Positions 16,948 to 24,948 of a stretch of 64,000 nucleotides of DNA are shown in pieces. A model generated the notes under the pieces. The model had not been told where the DNA came from. It saw only the letters and a program-made list of their open reading frames with translations, and made no database searches. This DNA is from Mycobacterium sp. 1245111.1. GTDB taxonomy: Bacteria; Actinomycetota; Actinomycetes; Mycobacteriales; Mycobacteriaceae. Each line of letters starts with the position of its first letter. Positions within the stretch are counted from its first letter, which is position 1. The DNA is taken from assembly GCF_001673405.1 (NCBI RefSeq), contig NZ_LZLV01000044.1, forward strand, positions 49,288 through 113,287, written 5' to 3'. The translations under genes and the position numbers were made by a program.

Positions 16948-17706
16948 TCACAGATTGGTGAAATGGCCGCCGTCGACGCCGATCGTCTGGCCGGTGACGT
17001 AACGGGCCTGGGGACCTACCAAAAAAGCAACCGCCGAACCGATGTCGGTTTCCGGATCGCCGATTCGGCCCAGCGGAATCCGGCGTGCGAGCCGTTCCTC
17101 CATCTCGGGATCGGCCTCGATGGCCGCGGTCATCGCCGGCGAATAGGCAAGGGGTGAAATGACATTGACGGTGATACCGTGCGGCCCCCATTCGCGGGCC
17201 AAGCTCTTGGCGAAGCCCCGCAGTGCTCCTTTCATCGTGGCGTACAGCGGCAGCGTCGCGCTGCCTTCAATGCCGGCGGGTGATGTCATGACCAGGAAGG
17301 TTCCCCTCCGCTCGCGCAGCGCCTCGAAGGCTGCACTCGCGCAGTGGTAGGCACCGGTCACCGAAACGCCAACATGGTCCTGCCACAGAGCCTCATCGAC
17401 GTCCTCGAGTTGGTGCGGCTGGCTCGACGCGTTGCTGGTGGCATTGTGTACCAGCGCATCTAGCCGACCGGTCTCGGTGATGGCCGCCTCGACAGCGCGG
17501 ATTATCGAGTCCTTGCCGGTGACGTCGCAGCGGACCCAGGTCGCTCGATAACTCTCACTGGCGAGCTGCGCGGCGACCTCTTGCCCGTTGTCCGACCGAG
17601 TGCCGACGAACACGTGGGCGCCCTGCGCTGCGAGGGCGCGGGCTATGCCCTGGCCGACACCGCGCCCGGCTCCGGTCAGCAGCACCGTGTACCCGTCTAG
17701 TGTCAT
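16948..17706 (-). CDS. Short-chain dehydrogenase/reductase (active-site complete)
   Basis: 252 residues. The TGxxxGxG cofactor loop is LTGAGRGVGQGIA, NNAG is modified to HNAT, the catalytic Ser is in VMTSPAGIEG and the Tyr-Lys pair in YATMKGALRGFAKSLA; VTGQTIGVDGG closes the fold. It resembles FabG or 3-hydroxyacyl-CoA dehydrogenases. Its start overlaps the stop of the degenerate SDR upstream (ATGA, 17703-17706), and it is the last gene of the membrane-protein cassette beginning at 19748. Confidence 0.88.
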   Translation of the reverse strand: MTLDGYTVLLTGAGRGVGQGIARALAAQGAHVFVGTRSDNGQEVAAQLASESYRATWVRCDVTGKDSIIRAVEAAITETGRLDALVHNATSNASSQPHQLEDVDEALWQDHVGVSVTGAYHCASAAFEALRERRGTFLVMTSPAGIEGSATLPLYATMKGALRGFAKSLAREWGPHGITVNVISPLAYSPAMTAAIEADPEMEERLARRIPLGRIGDPETDIGSAVAFLVGPQARYVTGQTIGVDGGHFTNL

Positions 17707-18305
17707 GGCAGCATCATCGCTCCGCCATCGACAATGATCGTCTCACCAACCACACCCGCGACCTCACGCTTGAGCAGGAATCGTGTTGCTTCGACGACCG
17801 ATTCGATGATCTTCTCGTTCTCCGGGAGGGCGGCCGCGCTCACGTGAGCCTCTGCTGCGCCCAACCTGGGGGCGAACAGGCGCAGTGGCGTGGCAATCTG
17901 GTTGACGATCACGCCCGCATGGGCCCATTGGCGGGCGGCGGATTTGGCCATCGCTCGTATTCCCTCGAGAGCTGTAGCCGACGCGACGACGTGCGGCCCG
18001 CCGGTCATCCCGACCGACGGCAATACCACGACGATCCGTCCTCCGTGCTGGCGCATTGATACGTACGAGCGCTGCAATGCGGTCAGCGCGTGCTGCATTG
18101 GTTGCTCCGCGAAACGGCGCCAGTCAGCCGCGCTCATCGACTGGAGGTGGGTCGGCTCCAGCGTCGGATCAACGCCAACCGCGACGACAACGGAATCGGT
18201 TCCCGGCGGGATCATTTCGTCGCTACCGTGGACGACCGTCTTGAGGCTTGCTGCGATCGCCCACGAGACGGCGTCACTGTGTCCGATCACATGAGGGGTT
18301 GTCAT
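17703..18305 (-). CDS. Degenerate SDR-fold protein (likely non-catalytic partner)
   Basis: 200 residues from ATG at 18305; a start at 18368 would overlap the previous gene by about 50 bases. The C-terminal half is clearly SDR (AMAKSAARQWAHAGVIVNQI, GVVGETIIVDGGAMMLP), but the N-terminal glycine-rich NAD(P) loop is missing and the Tyr-x-x-x-Lys position reads ASATALEG. It should therefore not be an active dehydrogenase alone. Overlap with the complete SDR at 16948 suggests a hetero-oligomer of one active and one structural subunit. That pairing is inference. Confidence 0.75.
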   Translation of the reverse strand: MTTPHVIGHSDAVSWAIAASLKTVVHGSDEMIPPGTDSVVVAVGVDPTLEPTHLQSMSAADWRRFAEQPMQHALTALQRSYVSMRQHGGRIVVVLPSVGMTGGPHVVASATALEGIRAMAKSAARQWAHAGVIVNQIATPLRLFAPRLGAAEAHVSAAALPENEKIIESVVEATRFLLKREVAGVVGETIIVDGGAMMLP

Positions 18306-18318
18306 CTTTGCGAAGCCG

Positions 18319-18753
18319 CTACGGTTTCGGGGCTGGGACCGCTCCGCCTTGCCGCGCGACTCGCTCATCGTGGATCTTGATCAGTTCGCGAAAGCCGATT
18401 CGGTCATAACGCGGGCGGGGCTGTATTCCCCAATCATCTCTCGCGGTGTGTTGGCCTGCTGCTTCGGGGGCGCCGCCGAACGGCGGACCGCTGATCGGGT
18501 ACGGCTGGAGGCACTCCAGCGTCTCGTTGGAATAACGGACTTTGAGCAACTCGCTACAGATCTGGGTGAGAGACAACGTGGGCCACCCGTACCACACGGC
18601 GATCACTGGCACCGTGAGCGAACCCTCGATCACCAACCCGAAAAGACAGACGTACAGGCCTCGCTTCAGCCATGTGTGCATCCGCGCCCACACAGGCGCT
18701 GTGCCGGGCGGCAGCGACTCGGCCGATGCCGCGCTTACCAGTGGTTCAGACAC
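18319..18753 (-). CDS. Single-pass membrane protein of unknown function
   Basis: 144 residues from GTG at 18753, with a strong GGGGAGGG ribosome site. One membrane segment is visible ([20 protein letters not shown], about residues 32-51). A cysteine-containing segment ([25 protein letters not shown]) and a proline-rich, charged C-terminal tail follow. I do not recognise the family. It is third among four consecutive membrane protein genes (19748 to 18319) followed by two SDRs, with small gaps throughout, so it is probably one subunit of a membrane complex. Confidence 0.7.
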   Translation of the reverse strand: MSEPLVSAASAESLPPGTAPVWARMHTWLKRGLYVCLFGLVIEGSLTVPVIAVWYGWPTLSLTQICSELLKVRYSNETLECLQPYPISGPPFGGAPEAAGQHTARDDWGIQPRPRYDRIGFRELIKIHDERVARQGGAVPAPKP

Positions 18754-18774
18754 TGTGACCCTCCCCGGGATCTG

Positions 18775-19476
18775 CTAGTCCGAGAAGATTTCCCGGTTGA
18801 CGGTGTGCAGGTAGGGAATTGCGAGAAACGGCGTGATGTAGAAAATGTTGTAGGCCCACCAGGCAATCACCGGAAGTCCGACCGCCGCGTAGCGGACGTC
18901 GGCATACAGCGTCATGTTGAAGATGTAGCCGGTCCACACCACCACGCCGAACCAGCACGTCACGATGATCCATTGGTGCCCCCAGCGCCTCATCTGTAGG
19001 AAGCCGATTGCCGCGGCCATCCGCATGGGGAAGGCGATCAGCACGCAGACAAGCACCCATGCCTTCTCGCCGGGAGCGCCGGCGCCTCCGATCCAGAGTT
19101 CGTTGTAGTGCCAGAAGTACCCCGCGTCCATCAGGTTGCCCCAGGCCGTGAACACCGTGCGGGTTATCAGCGCATGGTTGGCGAAAAGGTCGAGCGCCCA
19201 ACCGATGCTGTTCAACGCCGCGTCCAAGATGATGACGTAGCCGATGAGGGTGACCATCAGTGGGCGAACCGAGAGGCCCGCTCGTTGCGCGTTACGCAAC
19301 AGGTATAGGCCGCGCAAGAACAAGGGAAGTCCGATAACTCCGAGCACCAAGGTGCCCATCAGGGCTGTCCCGGCAGTCAGCCAGAGGTCGGCCCGCCGTT
19401 GGGCTGCGTGGCTCTGTCGTTCGTGTTCGTCCAGGGTTGGCGACGCGGGCGCGAGCGCGGCACGAGAAAGTCTCAT
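18775..19476 (-). CDS. Five-TM integral membrane protein of unknown function
   Basis: 233 residues. Hydrophobic segments lie at about 33-55, 72-95, 136-155, 165-187 and 194-215. Conserved-looking polar features include FWHYNELWIGG before the third segment and FPMRM, FLQMRRWGHQW and YLHTVNREIF around the later ones, which could bind metal or substrate. The family is not recognised; a distant relation to AveC-type spirocyclase membrane proteins found in actinobacterial clusters cannot be excluded. It starts 4 bases after the stop of a 39-residue membrane protein, so translation is coupled. Confidence 0.75.
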   Translation of the reverse strand: MRLSRAALAPASPTLDEHERQSHAAQRRADLWLTAGTALMGTLVLGVIGLPLFLRGLYLLRNAQRAGLSVRPLMVTLIGYVIILDAALNSIGWALDLFANHALITRTVFTAWGNLMDAGYFWHYNELWIGGAGAPGEKAWVLVCVLIAFPMRMAAAIGFLQMRRWGHQWIIVTCWFGVVVWTGYIFNMTLYADVRYAAVGLPVIAWWAYNIFYITPFLAIPYLHTVNREIFSD

Positions 19477-19480
19477 CGGC

Positions 19481-19600
19481 TCACCAGTTCCTGGTCAGCA
19501 GCATCGAGAGCTGGATGAGGAACATCGTCAGCAGCAGGCCGTATATCCAGACCTGGAACACGATGAGCGCTCGTCGACGCCGGCGGTCCTGATCTTCCAT
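19481..19600 (-). CDS. 39-residue single-pass membrane protein
   Basis: A very short gene, starting at ATG 19600 and ending at TGA 19481. The product has an acidic start MEDQD, a five-arginine block RRRRR and then one hydrophobic helix (ALIVFQVWIYGLLLTMFLIQ), ending in LTRNW. The arginines predict a cytoplasmic N-terminus. A strong AGGAGG lies 8-13 bases upstream of the ATG and the stop is 4 bases from the next start, which argues for a real gene despite its size. Probably a small subunit of the neighbouring membrane complex. Confidence 0.65.
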   Translation of the reverse strand: MEDQDRRRRRALIVFQVWIYGLLLTMFLIQLSMLLTRNW

Positions 19601-19649
19601 TGCGCTGTGTCCTCCTACCTTTCGAGGACGGCATTCTGATAACGGACGA

Positions 19650-19748
19650 TCAGAAGGTGCCGATGTTCGAGAGCATCCAGTAGAAGAAAGCGACGAGTCC
19701 GCAGATGACTCCCCAGGTGACGATCATCCGTAGCAGTTCTTCGATCAC
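19650..19748 (-). CDS. 32-residue single-pass membrane protein
   Basis: A tiny frame from GTG 19748 to TGA 19650. The product begins MIEELLRM and is then one hydrophobic helix (IVTWGVICGLVAFFYWML) ending SNIGTF. It is first in the membrane cassette, 75 bases downstream of the operator at 19823. A GGGAG lies about 8-12 bases before the GTG inside a 12-base palindrome. Its placement ahead of three other membrane genes, on the same strand and in the same size class as its neighbour, supports it, but the start and coding status rest on context. Confidence 0.5.
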   Translation of the reverse strand: MIEELLRMIVTWGVICGLVAFFYWMLSNIGTF

Positions 19749-19749
19749 A

Positions 19750-19761
19750 GGGAGCGCTCCC
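19750..19761. repeat. 12-bp perfect palindrome over the ribosome site of the 32-residue gene
   Basis: GGGAGCGCTCCC lies one base before the GTG start at 19748 on the leftward strand. Its first half is the only Shine-Dalgarno-like sequence for that gene. It might form a small stem or bind a dimer; chance in GC-rich DNA is also possible. Confidence 0.3.
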
Positions 19762-19822
19762 GTCACGGCGGCAACAGTGGAAATGTATATTTCCGCGTGA
19801 TGCTATCACCGTTCTCACTAAC

Positions 19823-19840
19823 TGAGAGTGAGTATTCTAC
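19823..19840. promoter_or_regulatory. TGAGAA-N6-TTCTCA-type operator (9 of 12)
   Basis: TGAGAG-TGAGTA-TTCTAC keeps the arms and spacing of the window motif at 9 of 12 positions. It sits 75 bases upstream of the first membrane-cassette gene (19748) and touches the stop of the CoA ligase gene (19837), so it most likely controls the membrane/SDR operon. Confidence 0.45.
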
Positions 19841-21288
19841 GCTTCGGCCAGCTGGGCCAATTCGCGCTTGACCACCTTGCCGACGTCGTTGCGGGGCAGC
19901 TGCTCAACGAAGATGATCCGTGCGGGAACGCGGTAGGGAGTCAGGTGCTCGCGGCACCATGCGATCAGCGCGTCCTCGGATACCTCGTCATCGCTGCGCG
20001 CGACGAAAGCCCAGGGAACCTCGCCGAGGCGTTCGTCGGAAATCCCCACCACGGCTGCCTCGCGGACCCCGTCGGCGGAGAGCAGGACATCTTCGACGGT
20101 GCCGGGAAAGACCTTGAGCCCACCGCGATTGATCATGTCCGACACCCGACCGTCGAGCCACAGGAATCCGTCGTCATCGAACCAGCCCAGGTCACCGGTG
20201 TGAAACCAGCCGTCGTCGGTGAGCCGATCGAGAAACGCCGCATCGATCTTGCGTGCCGCTGTCGTCGGGGTGCGAACCATCACTTCGTCTTCTGTGATCG
20301 CGACATCGATGCCGGGCAGCGGTCGTCCGACCGACCCGAGTTTGGTTTCGCCCCAATCGCGGGCATCGGCCGCCGACCAGCCGACGACTTCTCCGCCGAG
20401 TTCGGTTTGGCCGTAGGAGTTCAGGACGATGACACCGAACTTGTCGCGGAACCGGGCCGCCTGCACAGGGGACAGGGGAGCGGTAATCGATCGCACGATC
20501 TTCAGGGGGGCCAGGTCGGTGACCGAGTCGTCGTGCAGCACCATCGTCAGCGCGGCCGGCGGTAAGACCGTGGAGCGCAACTGGTGTCGCTTGACCAGTG
20601 CCGCGAAGTCCGTCGCGGAGAACCGGTCCATCAGGACGACGCCGGAGCCGGCGCGAAAGGCGAACAGCACCTGGTAGATACCGGCCCACAACGACAACGA
20701 CAGCGGCACCAGATTCGGCATGGGGGATCTCTTGGGCTTGCTGCCGGCGGGTTTGGAGCCACGCAGTTTTTCCAGCAGGCGGTCGATGAGATCGAGCACC
20801 GTGCTGTGCCGCAGCGGGACTGGTTTGGGTGGTCCGGTGGTGCCGGACGTGAACTGCAACAGCGCGACATCGTCTTCGTAGGATCGCGCATCGCCGGGCT
20901 GGCGTGATGATCCGACGGTAGCCCACGCCAGCGCCTCTCCGGCGACGATCGGCAAGTCGAAGCTCGAGAACCGTTGTGCGAGTTCGGGGGTAGTGATGAC
21001 GGCAACCGGTCGCAATGTCGCAATCTGGGTGACGATTTCGGCATCGGCGGCCCGAGGGTTCAGCGGCGTGTAGACGCCACCGGCGCGCCACGTGCCGAAC
21101 AGCGCGGCGATAGTGGTGGCGTCGTTGGGCAGCATGGCCGCCACCACCTGCCCGGCGTGCAGACCCCCTTGGGCCAGCAGCGCGCCGAGTTGATCTGCGC
21201 TGGACGCCAATTCGTGGCGCGAAACATCAGCGCGCAGCGTATGTACTGCGACGTCGGGCAGGCCGTTAAGCAGCTCGGCGAGACTCAC
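19837..21288 (-). CDS. Acyl-CoA synthetase (AMP-forming)
   Basis: 483 residues from GTG overlapping the preceding crotonase stop. It has the P-loop LLQFTSGTTGPPKPVPLRH, NSYGQTELGGEVVG for adenine binding, DGWFHTGDLGWFDDDGF at the hinge and LPRNDVGKVVKREL with the C-terminal catalytic lysine. It is a compact member of the FadD/4-coumarate ligase type. As the last gene of the 26199-19837 operon, it probably supplies the CoA thioester that the crotonases, ACAD and hydratase of that operon process. Confidence 0.9.
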   Translation of the reverse strand: MSLAELLNGLPDVAVHTLRADVSRHELASSADQLGALLAQGGLHAGQVVAAMLPNDATTIAALFGTWRAGGVYTPLNPRAADAEIVTQIATLRPVAVITTPELAQRFSSFDLPIVAGEALAWATVGSSRQPGDARSYEDDVALLQFTSGTTGPPKPVPLRHSTVLDLIDRLLEKLRGSKPAGSKPKRSPMPNLVPLSLSLWAGIYQVLFAFRAGSGVVLMDRFSATDFAALVKRHQLRSTVLPPAALTMVLHDDSVTDLAPLKIVRSITAPLSPVQAARFRDKFGVIVLNSYGQTELGGEVVGWSAADARDWGETKLGSVGRPLPGIDVAITEDEVMVRTPTTAARKIDAAFLDRLTDDGWFHTGDLGWFDDDGFLWLDGRVSDMINRGGLKVFPGTVEDVLLSADGVREAAVVGISDERLGEVPWAFVARSDDEVSEDALIAWCREHLTPYRVPARIIFVEQLPRNDVGKVVKRELAQLAEA

Positions 21289-22085
21289 GAGTTATTCTCC
21301 AGCGGAGCCCACTTCGGAGTCCGCTTGTCTGCAAAGGCCAGCGGTCCCTCGTTCTGGTCCGGATGCCCCCACATCGATGTCAGATGCTTCGCACCCTCAC
21401 GGCATGCATCGGTGAGACCGAGTTCCAATGCACCCCACAGTGCTCGCTTGGTGGCGCGCATCGCCGCAGGGGAATTGCGCGCGATCTTCTCGGCGAGTTC
21501 CTGCGCGACCTCACGCAGTCGGTCGGGCGGGTCGACGACCTGGCTGATCATGCCGAGCTCGTACGCGCGTTGAGCGCTGAGCCGTTCGTGGCTGCCCACC
21601 AGCGCCATCCGCAGCACGGCTTCCGCGGGCATCTTGCGCATCAGCGCGATGGTCTCCAGGGCGCTGACCTGACCGATTGAGACGTGCGGATCGACGAAGC
21701 TGGCATCTGACGATGCGATGACGACGTCGGCATCGGCCACCCAGTGCAGTCCGCCACCGGCGCACACACCGTTGACGGCGGTGATGACCGGCTTGTCGAC
21801 ATTGCAGTGCCACGCGGTCAGCTTCAGATCGAGTGTTCGCATGGTCTCCTGGAACTGCAGCACAGCCTCGCCATCGAGCTCCTCGACGTCGGCGCCCACC
21901 TGGAAAGCGCGTCCGTTGCCCGTGTGCACGATCACGCGAACATCGGGGTCGGCGTTCAATTCCGCCCAGGCTCTGGGGAATTCTTCGCGCATCGCAGCGT
22001 CATAGGCGTTGAGGCGCTCTGGTCGGTCGTTGATGATCCATCCGACCGGCCCGTGCCGTTCGACGATCAGTCGCTGATATGTCAT
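21285..22085 (-). CDS. Enoyl-CoA hydratase/isomerase (crotonase family)
   Basis: 266 residues, from ATG 22085 overlapping the upstream stop (ATGA). Crotonase landmarks are FQVGADVEEL for the first oxyanion strand, AVNGVCAGGGLHWVADADVV for the second oxyanion glycine and SFVDPHVSIGQVSALETI, where the usual PGAGGTQ segment is replaced and a glutamate follows. It is strikingly like the preceding crotonase at 22082, so the two are tandem duplicates. It hydrates or isomerises an enoyl-CoA; the substrate is unknown. Confidence 0.88.
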   Translation of the reverse strand: MTYQRLIVERHGPVGWIINDRPERLNAYDAAMREEFPRAWAELNADPDVRVIVHTGNGRAFQVGADVEELDGEAVLQFQETMRTLDLKLTAWHCNVDKPVITAVNGVCAGGGLHWVADADVVIASSDASFVDPHVSIGQVSALETIALMRKMPAEAVLRMALVGSHERLSAQRAYELGMISQVVDPPDRLREVAQELAEKIARNSPAAMRATKRALWGALELGLTDACREGAKHLTSMWGHPDQNEGPLAFADKRTPKWAPLENNS

Positions 22086-22897
22086 GAAACCTCCACTGCG
22101 TCCGACACCGGGTGCCACTGGGGTATGCGCTTCTCGCGCCACGCCCGGACACCCTCGCCATGGTCGGGATGGTTGCGCAACCGCCAGATCTCATCAGCGG
22201 CCTCGCTGCGAGCCTGCGCCATACCAACTTCCAGGGAACGCCACAGCGCCTTTTTGGTGGCCCGCATCGCCGTCGGCGAATTCGCGGCAATTGCGGTGGC
22301 GAGCCGGCACGCGGCTGCGCGGAGTTCCTCGCCCGAGACAACTTCGGACACGATTCCCAATTCGTAGGCGCGCTGCGCGGTAATGCGTTCACCCTTGCCG
22401 CTCAATGTCATCCGAGTGATCGCTTCCATGGGGGATTTGCGCAGTAGGGTGATCGCCTCGTAAGCGACGGCCTGGCCGACCGAGACGTGTGGGTCGACGA
22501 ACGACGCTTCTTCGGCGGCGATCACGATGTCGGCGTCGGCCACCAGATGCAGACCGCCGCCGGCGCATACCCCGTTGACAGCCGCGATCACCGGCTTCCA
22601 TACCCCGCAATGCCACGAAGAGATCTTCAATTCCGCGTCCCGGGTCCGGCGTGAGTGGCGCCGCATCGCCTCTTTGTCGCGCGCCACCTGTACCACGTCC
22701 ATGCCGGTGCAGAATGGCTTGCCGTTGGCGGTGTTGACGATCACCCGGATGGTGGGATCGGCGTCGAGTTCGGCCCACGCGGCCTCGAGTTCGTCGAGCA
22801 TCTGCGAGTCGAAGGCGTTGCCGGCGTCGGGCCTGTTCAAGATCAGCCAGCCGATTCCGTCGGATTTCTCCACCACGAGACGCTGGTAGGTGCTCAC
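22082..22897 (-). CDS. Enoyl-CoA hydratase/isomerase (crotonase family)
   Basis: 271 residues if started at the GTG (22897) that overlaps the ACAD stop; a start 12 codons upstream is possible but lies inside that gene. Landmarks are FCTGMDVVQVA, AVNGVCAGGGLHLVADADIV and SFVDPHVSVGQAVAYEAI. Its sequence runs in parallel with the neighbour at 21285 through nearly the whole length. Two adjacent paralogues suggest either successive ring- and chain-directed hydrations or a hetero-oligomer. Confidence 0.88.
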   Translation of the reverse strand: MSTYQRLVVEKSDGIGWLILNRPDAGNAFDSQMLDELEAAWAELDADPTIRVIVNTANGKPFCTGMDVVQVARDKEAMRRHSRRTRDAELKISSWHCGVWKPVIAAVNGVCAGGGLHLVADADIVIAAEEASFVDPHVSVGQAVAYEAITLLRKSPMEAITRMTLSGKGERITAQRAYELGIVSEVVSGEELRAAACRLATAIAANSPTAMRATKKALWRSLEVGMAQARSEAADEIWRLRNHPDHGEGVRAWREKRIPQWHPVSDAVEVS

Positions 22898-24141
22898 GAG
22901 CGCGGGATATCCTTCCAGGGCTTGCCTTTCCACGGGTCAGGCTCCTTGGGCAAGCCGAGTACTCGCTCGCCCAGGATGTTTTTGTTGATGTCCGTGGTCC
23001 CGCCCTCGGTGCCGTTGGCGAGACTGCGCATCATTCCCTGGACGTCGCGCGGCAGCGCATCGGGGTCGTCGGTGGCCGGCCAGGCGATCGCCTCGGTGCC
23101 CAGCAGATCGACCACTAGGTCCTGTATCTGCTGGTTGAGCACGGCCTGGTGCACCTTGCCGATCGACGATGCCGCCCCGGGCGATTGGCCAGCCGAAAGG
23201 GCTGCGCGCACACGGGCGTTCGTCCAGCCGCGGATCTGCTCCTGCGCCCACAAACGCATGACCTTGTTACGGATCACCGGGTCGCTCCATTTCCCGGTCT
23301 GCTTCGCCAGCGTGATCAGGCGCTCGGCGCCGGAGCCGCCGAGGCGACCCATGCCCCCGGACCCGGAGCCGGAAACCATCTGTCGCTCGCTGGACAAGGT
23401 CGAAGCGCTGACCCGCCACCCGTCGTTGACGTCACCCACCCGGTGAGCATCGGGGACGCGCGCATCGTCGATGAAGACCTCGTTGAATTCGGCTTCTCCG
23501 GTGATCTGACGCAGTGGTCTGACCTGTACGCCTGGTTGATGCATGTCGAGCAGGAAGTAGGTGATGCCCTTGTGCTTGGGCGCCTCTGGATCGGTTCTGG
23601 CGAGCAGGATTGCAAAGTCGGCCTGGTCGGCCCACGTGGTCCAGACCTTCTGCCCATTGACGACCCAGGTGTCACCATCGCGGACCGCGCGCGTTGCCAA
23701 CGAAGCCAGATCGGAACCGGCGCCCGGTTCGCTGAACAGCTGGCACCACTTTTCCTCGTTGCGCACGATCGGCGGCAGGAATCGCAACCGCTGTTCTTCG
23801 GTGCCGTGGCTGAACAGAGCCGCAGCAGCGTTGTTGAGGCCCAACGGATTGAGCCGCGTCAAACGCAGCGGGCCCAGCACGTGTTCGATCGCGCGGGCGA
23901 CCTCGTTGCCGATCCCGAGGCCCCCATGTTCGCGCGCCCACGTCGGTACGACGAGGCCCGACGCGGCGAAGGCGGGATACCACCGCCGGTAGTCCTCGGG
24001 GGTGCGTACTGCCCGCAGGGCGGCTGGGCTCTGGGCCGCCGCGGTCCGCCAGGCGTCGGGTACCTCGGCATCGACCCATTGCTGTACCGCGGCAACGGCA
24101 TCGTCCGCACTGGTGGTGTCGGTGATCGGCAGTGTCATCAT
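22894..24141 (-). CDS. Acyl-CoA dehydrogenase, catalytic type
   Basis: 415 residues. The N-terminal VVPTWAREHGGLGIGNEVA, middle-domain WCQLFSEPGAGSDLASL and NGQKVWTTWADQADF, and the helix-G segment LSSERQMVSGSGSGG carry the expected flavin and base-glutamate positions. The C-terminal NGTEGGTTDINKNILGERVLGLP is the FAD/CoA loop. A glycine-serine run around the SGSGSGG segment is a flexible insert. ATGATG at 24141 overlaps the upstream crotonase stop, so coupling is tight. No base-less partner lies in this operon; the one at 1983 lacks a local mate. Confidence 0.9.
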   Translation of the reverse strand: MMTLPITDTTSADDAVAAVQQWVDAEVPDAWRTAAAQSPAALRAVRTPEDYRRWYPAFAASGLVVPTWAREHGGLGIGNEVARAIEHVLGPLRLTRLNPLGLNNAAAALFSHGTEEQRLRFLPPIVRNEEKWCQLFSEPGAGSDLASLATRAVRDGDTWVVNGQKVWTTWADQADFAILLARTDPEAPKHKGITYFLLDMHQPGVQVRPLRQITGEAEFNEVFIDDARVPDAHRVGDVNDGWRVSASTLSSERQMVSGSGSGGMGRLGGSGAERLITLAKQTGKWSDPVIRNKVMRLWAQEQIRGWTNARVRAALSAGQSPGAASSIGKVHQAVLNQQIQDLVVDLLGTEAIAWPATDDPDALPRDVQGMMRSLANGTEGGTTDINKNILGERVLGLPKEPDPWKGKPWKDIPRS

Positions 24142-24944
24142 CGACCCTGGAACTTCGCGTCACGCTTGTCGCGAAAGGCCGCTAGACCTTCCTTGAAATC
24201 CTCACTGCGGCTGGATAATTCGAGTGCTAAAGCTTCGTTCTGCAGATGGCGATCGAGGTCGAGGCCGTTGCCACTCTGCAACAGCCACTTGGTGAGCCCC
24301 AGTGAGACAGTGGGCGCGTCGCTCAACTGGGTGACCAAAAGCTCTGCGGCTGAAGCTAACTCACTGTCCGCAACTGCAGCGTGGATGATGCCCCAATCGG
24401 CTGCTGTCGCTCCGGTGATCTCTTGGCCGAGCATGAGCAACTGTCGGGTGCGCACCAATCCGATGAGTCGCGGCAAGAGCCACGTCGCACCACTGTCAGG
24501 GGTGAAACCCCGTGCCATGAACGGCTCCCAAAAGCGAGCGTCGTCGGCGGCGATGCAGAAGTCCGACGCCATCGCGATGTGGAATCCGAGGCCGGCCGCC
24601 CAGCCGCGAACCACCGCGACAATCGGCACCTGCGTCTCGAGGAGTAACGGGATGAGCCGGTTGGCTTTGTTCGGCAGGCGGCGCTGGGTGCTGCCCACCC
24701 TCGGTTTGCGCTCGGAACGGGCGTTGTTGGCCACCAAGTCGGATCCGGCGCAAAAGTCCGGTCCCTCACCGTCGATCCGGATAACACGCACCGACTCGTC
24801 AGTGCCGGCAGCGGCCAGGTGCGCGATCATCGCGTCCAGGACGACGTCGTTGATTGCGTTTCGGCGGTCGGCGCGATCCAGGGTCAGCTGCAGGACGGGA
24901 CCGTCGTGCTGGGCGCGAAGGCCCGGGACACTGGCGTAGGTCAT
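24138..24944 (-). CDS. Enoyl-CoA hydratase/isomerase (crotonase family)
   Basis: 268 residues from ATG 24944, preferred over a TTG at 24962 because GAGG precedes it and it follows the upstream stop by 4 bases. Landmarks are DFCAGSDLVAN, VRGWAAGLGFHIAMASDFC and FTPDSGATWLLPRLIG, where an aspartate occupies the PGAGG region, as in 2-(1,2-epoxyphenyl)acetyl-CoA isomerase-like crotonases. Its C-terminus (GLAAFRDKRDAKFQGR) closely matches the crotonase at 26251. Confidence 0.87.
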   Translation of the reverse strand: MTYASVPGLRAQHDGPVLQLTLDRADRRNAINDVVLDAMIAHLAAAGTDESVRVIRIDGEGPDFCAGSDLVANNARSERKPRVGSTQRRLPNKANRLIPLLLETQVPIVAVVRGWAAGLGFHIAMASDFCIAADDARFWEPFMARGFTPDSGATWLLPRLIGLVRTRQLLMLGQEITGATAADWGIIHAAVADSELASAAELLVTQLSDAPTVSLGLTKWLLQSGNGLDLDRHLQNEALALELSSRSEDFKEGLAAFRDKRDAKFQGR

Positions 24945-24948
24945 GGCC

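Noticed and set aside
17703..18368. Longer version of the degenerate SDR starting at 18368
   Set aside because: It would overlap the preceding membrane protein gene by about 50 bases, and the added residues are charged and unlike an SDR; a restored cofactor loop is not found there.
18319..19748. Membrane cassette as a particulate methane/hydrocarbon monooxygenase
   Set aside because: Number and length of subunits differ, no PmoB-like copper domain is present, and the five-TM protein lacks recognisable PmoA or PmoC motifs.
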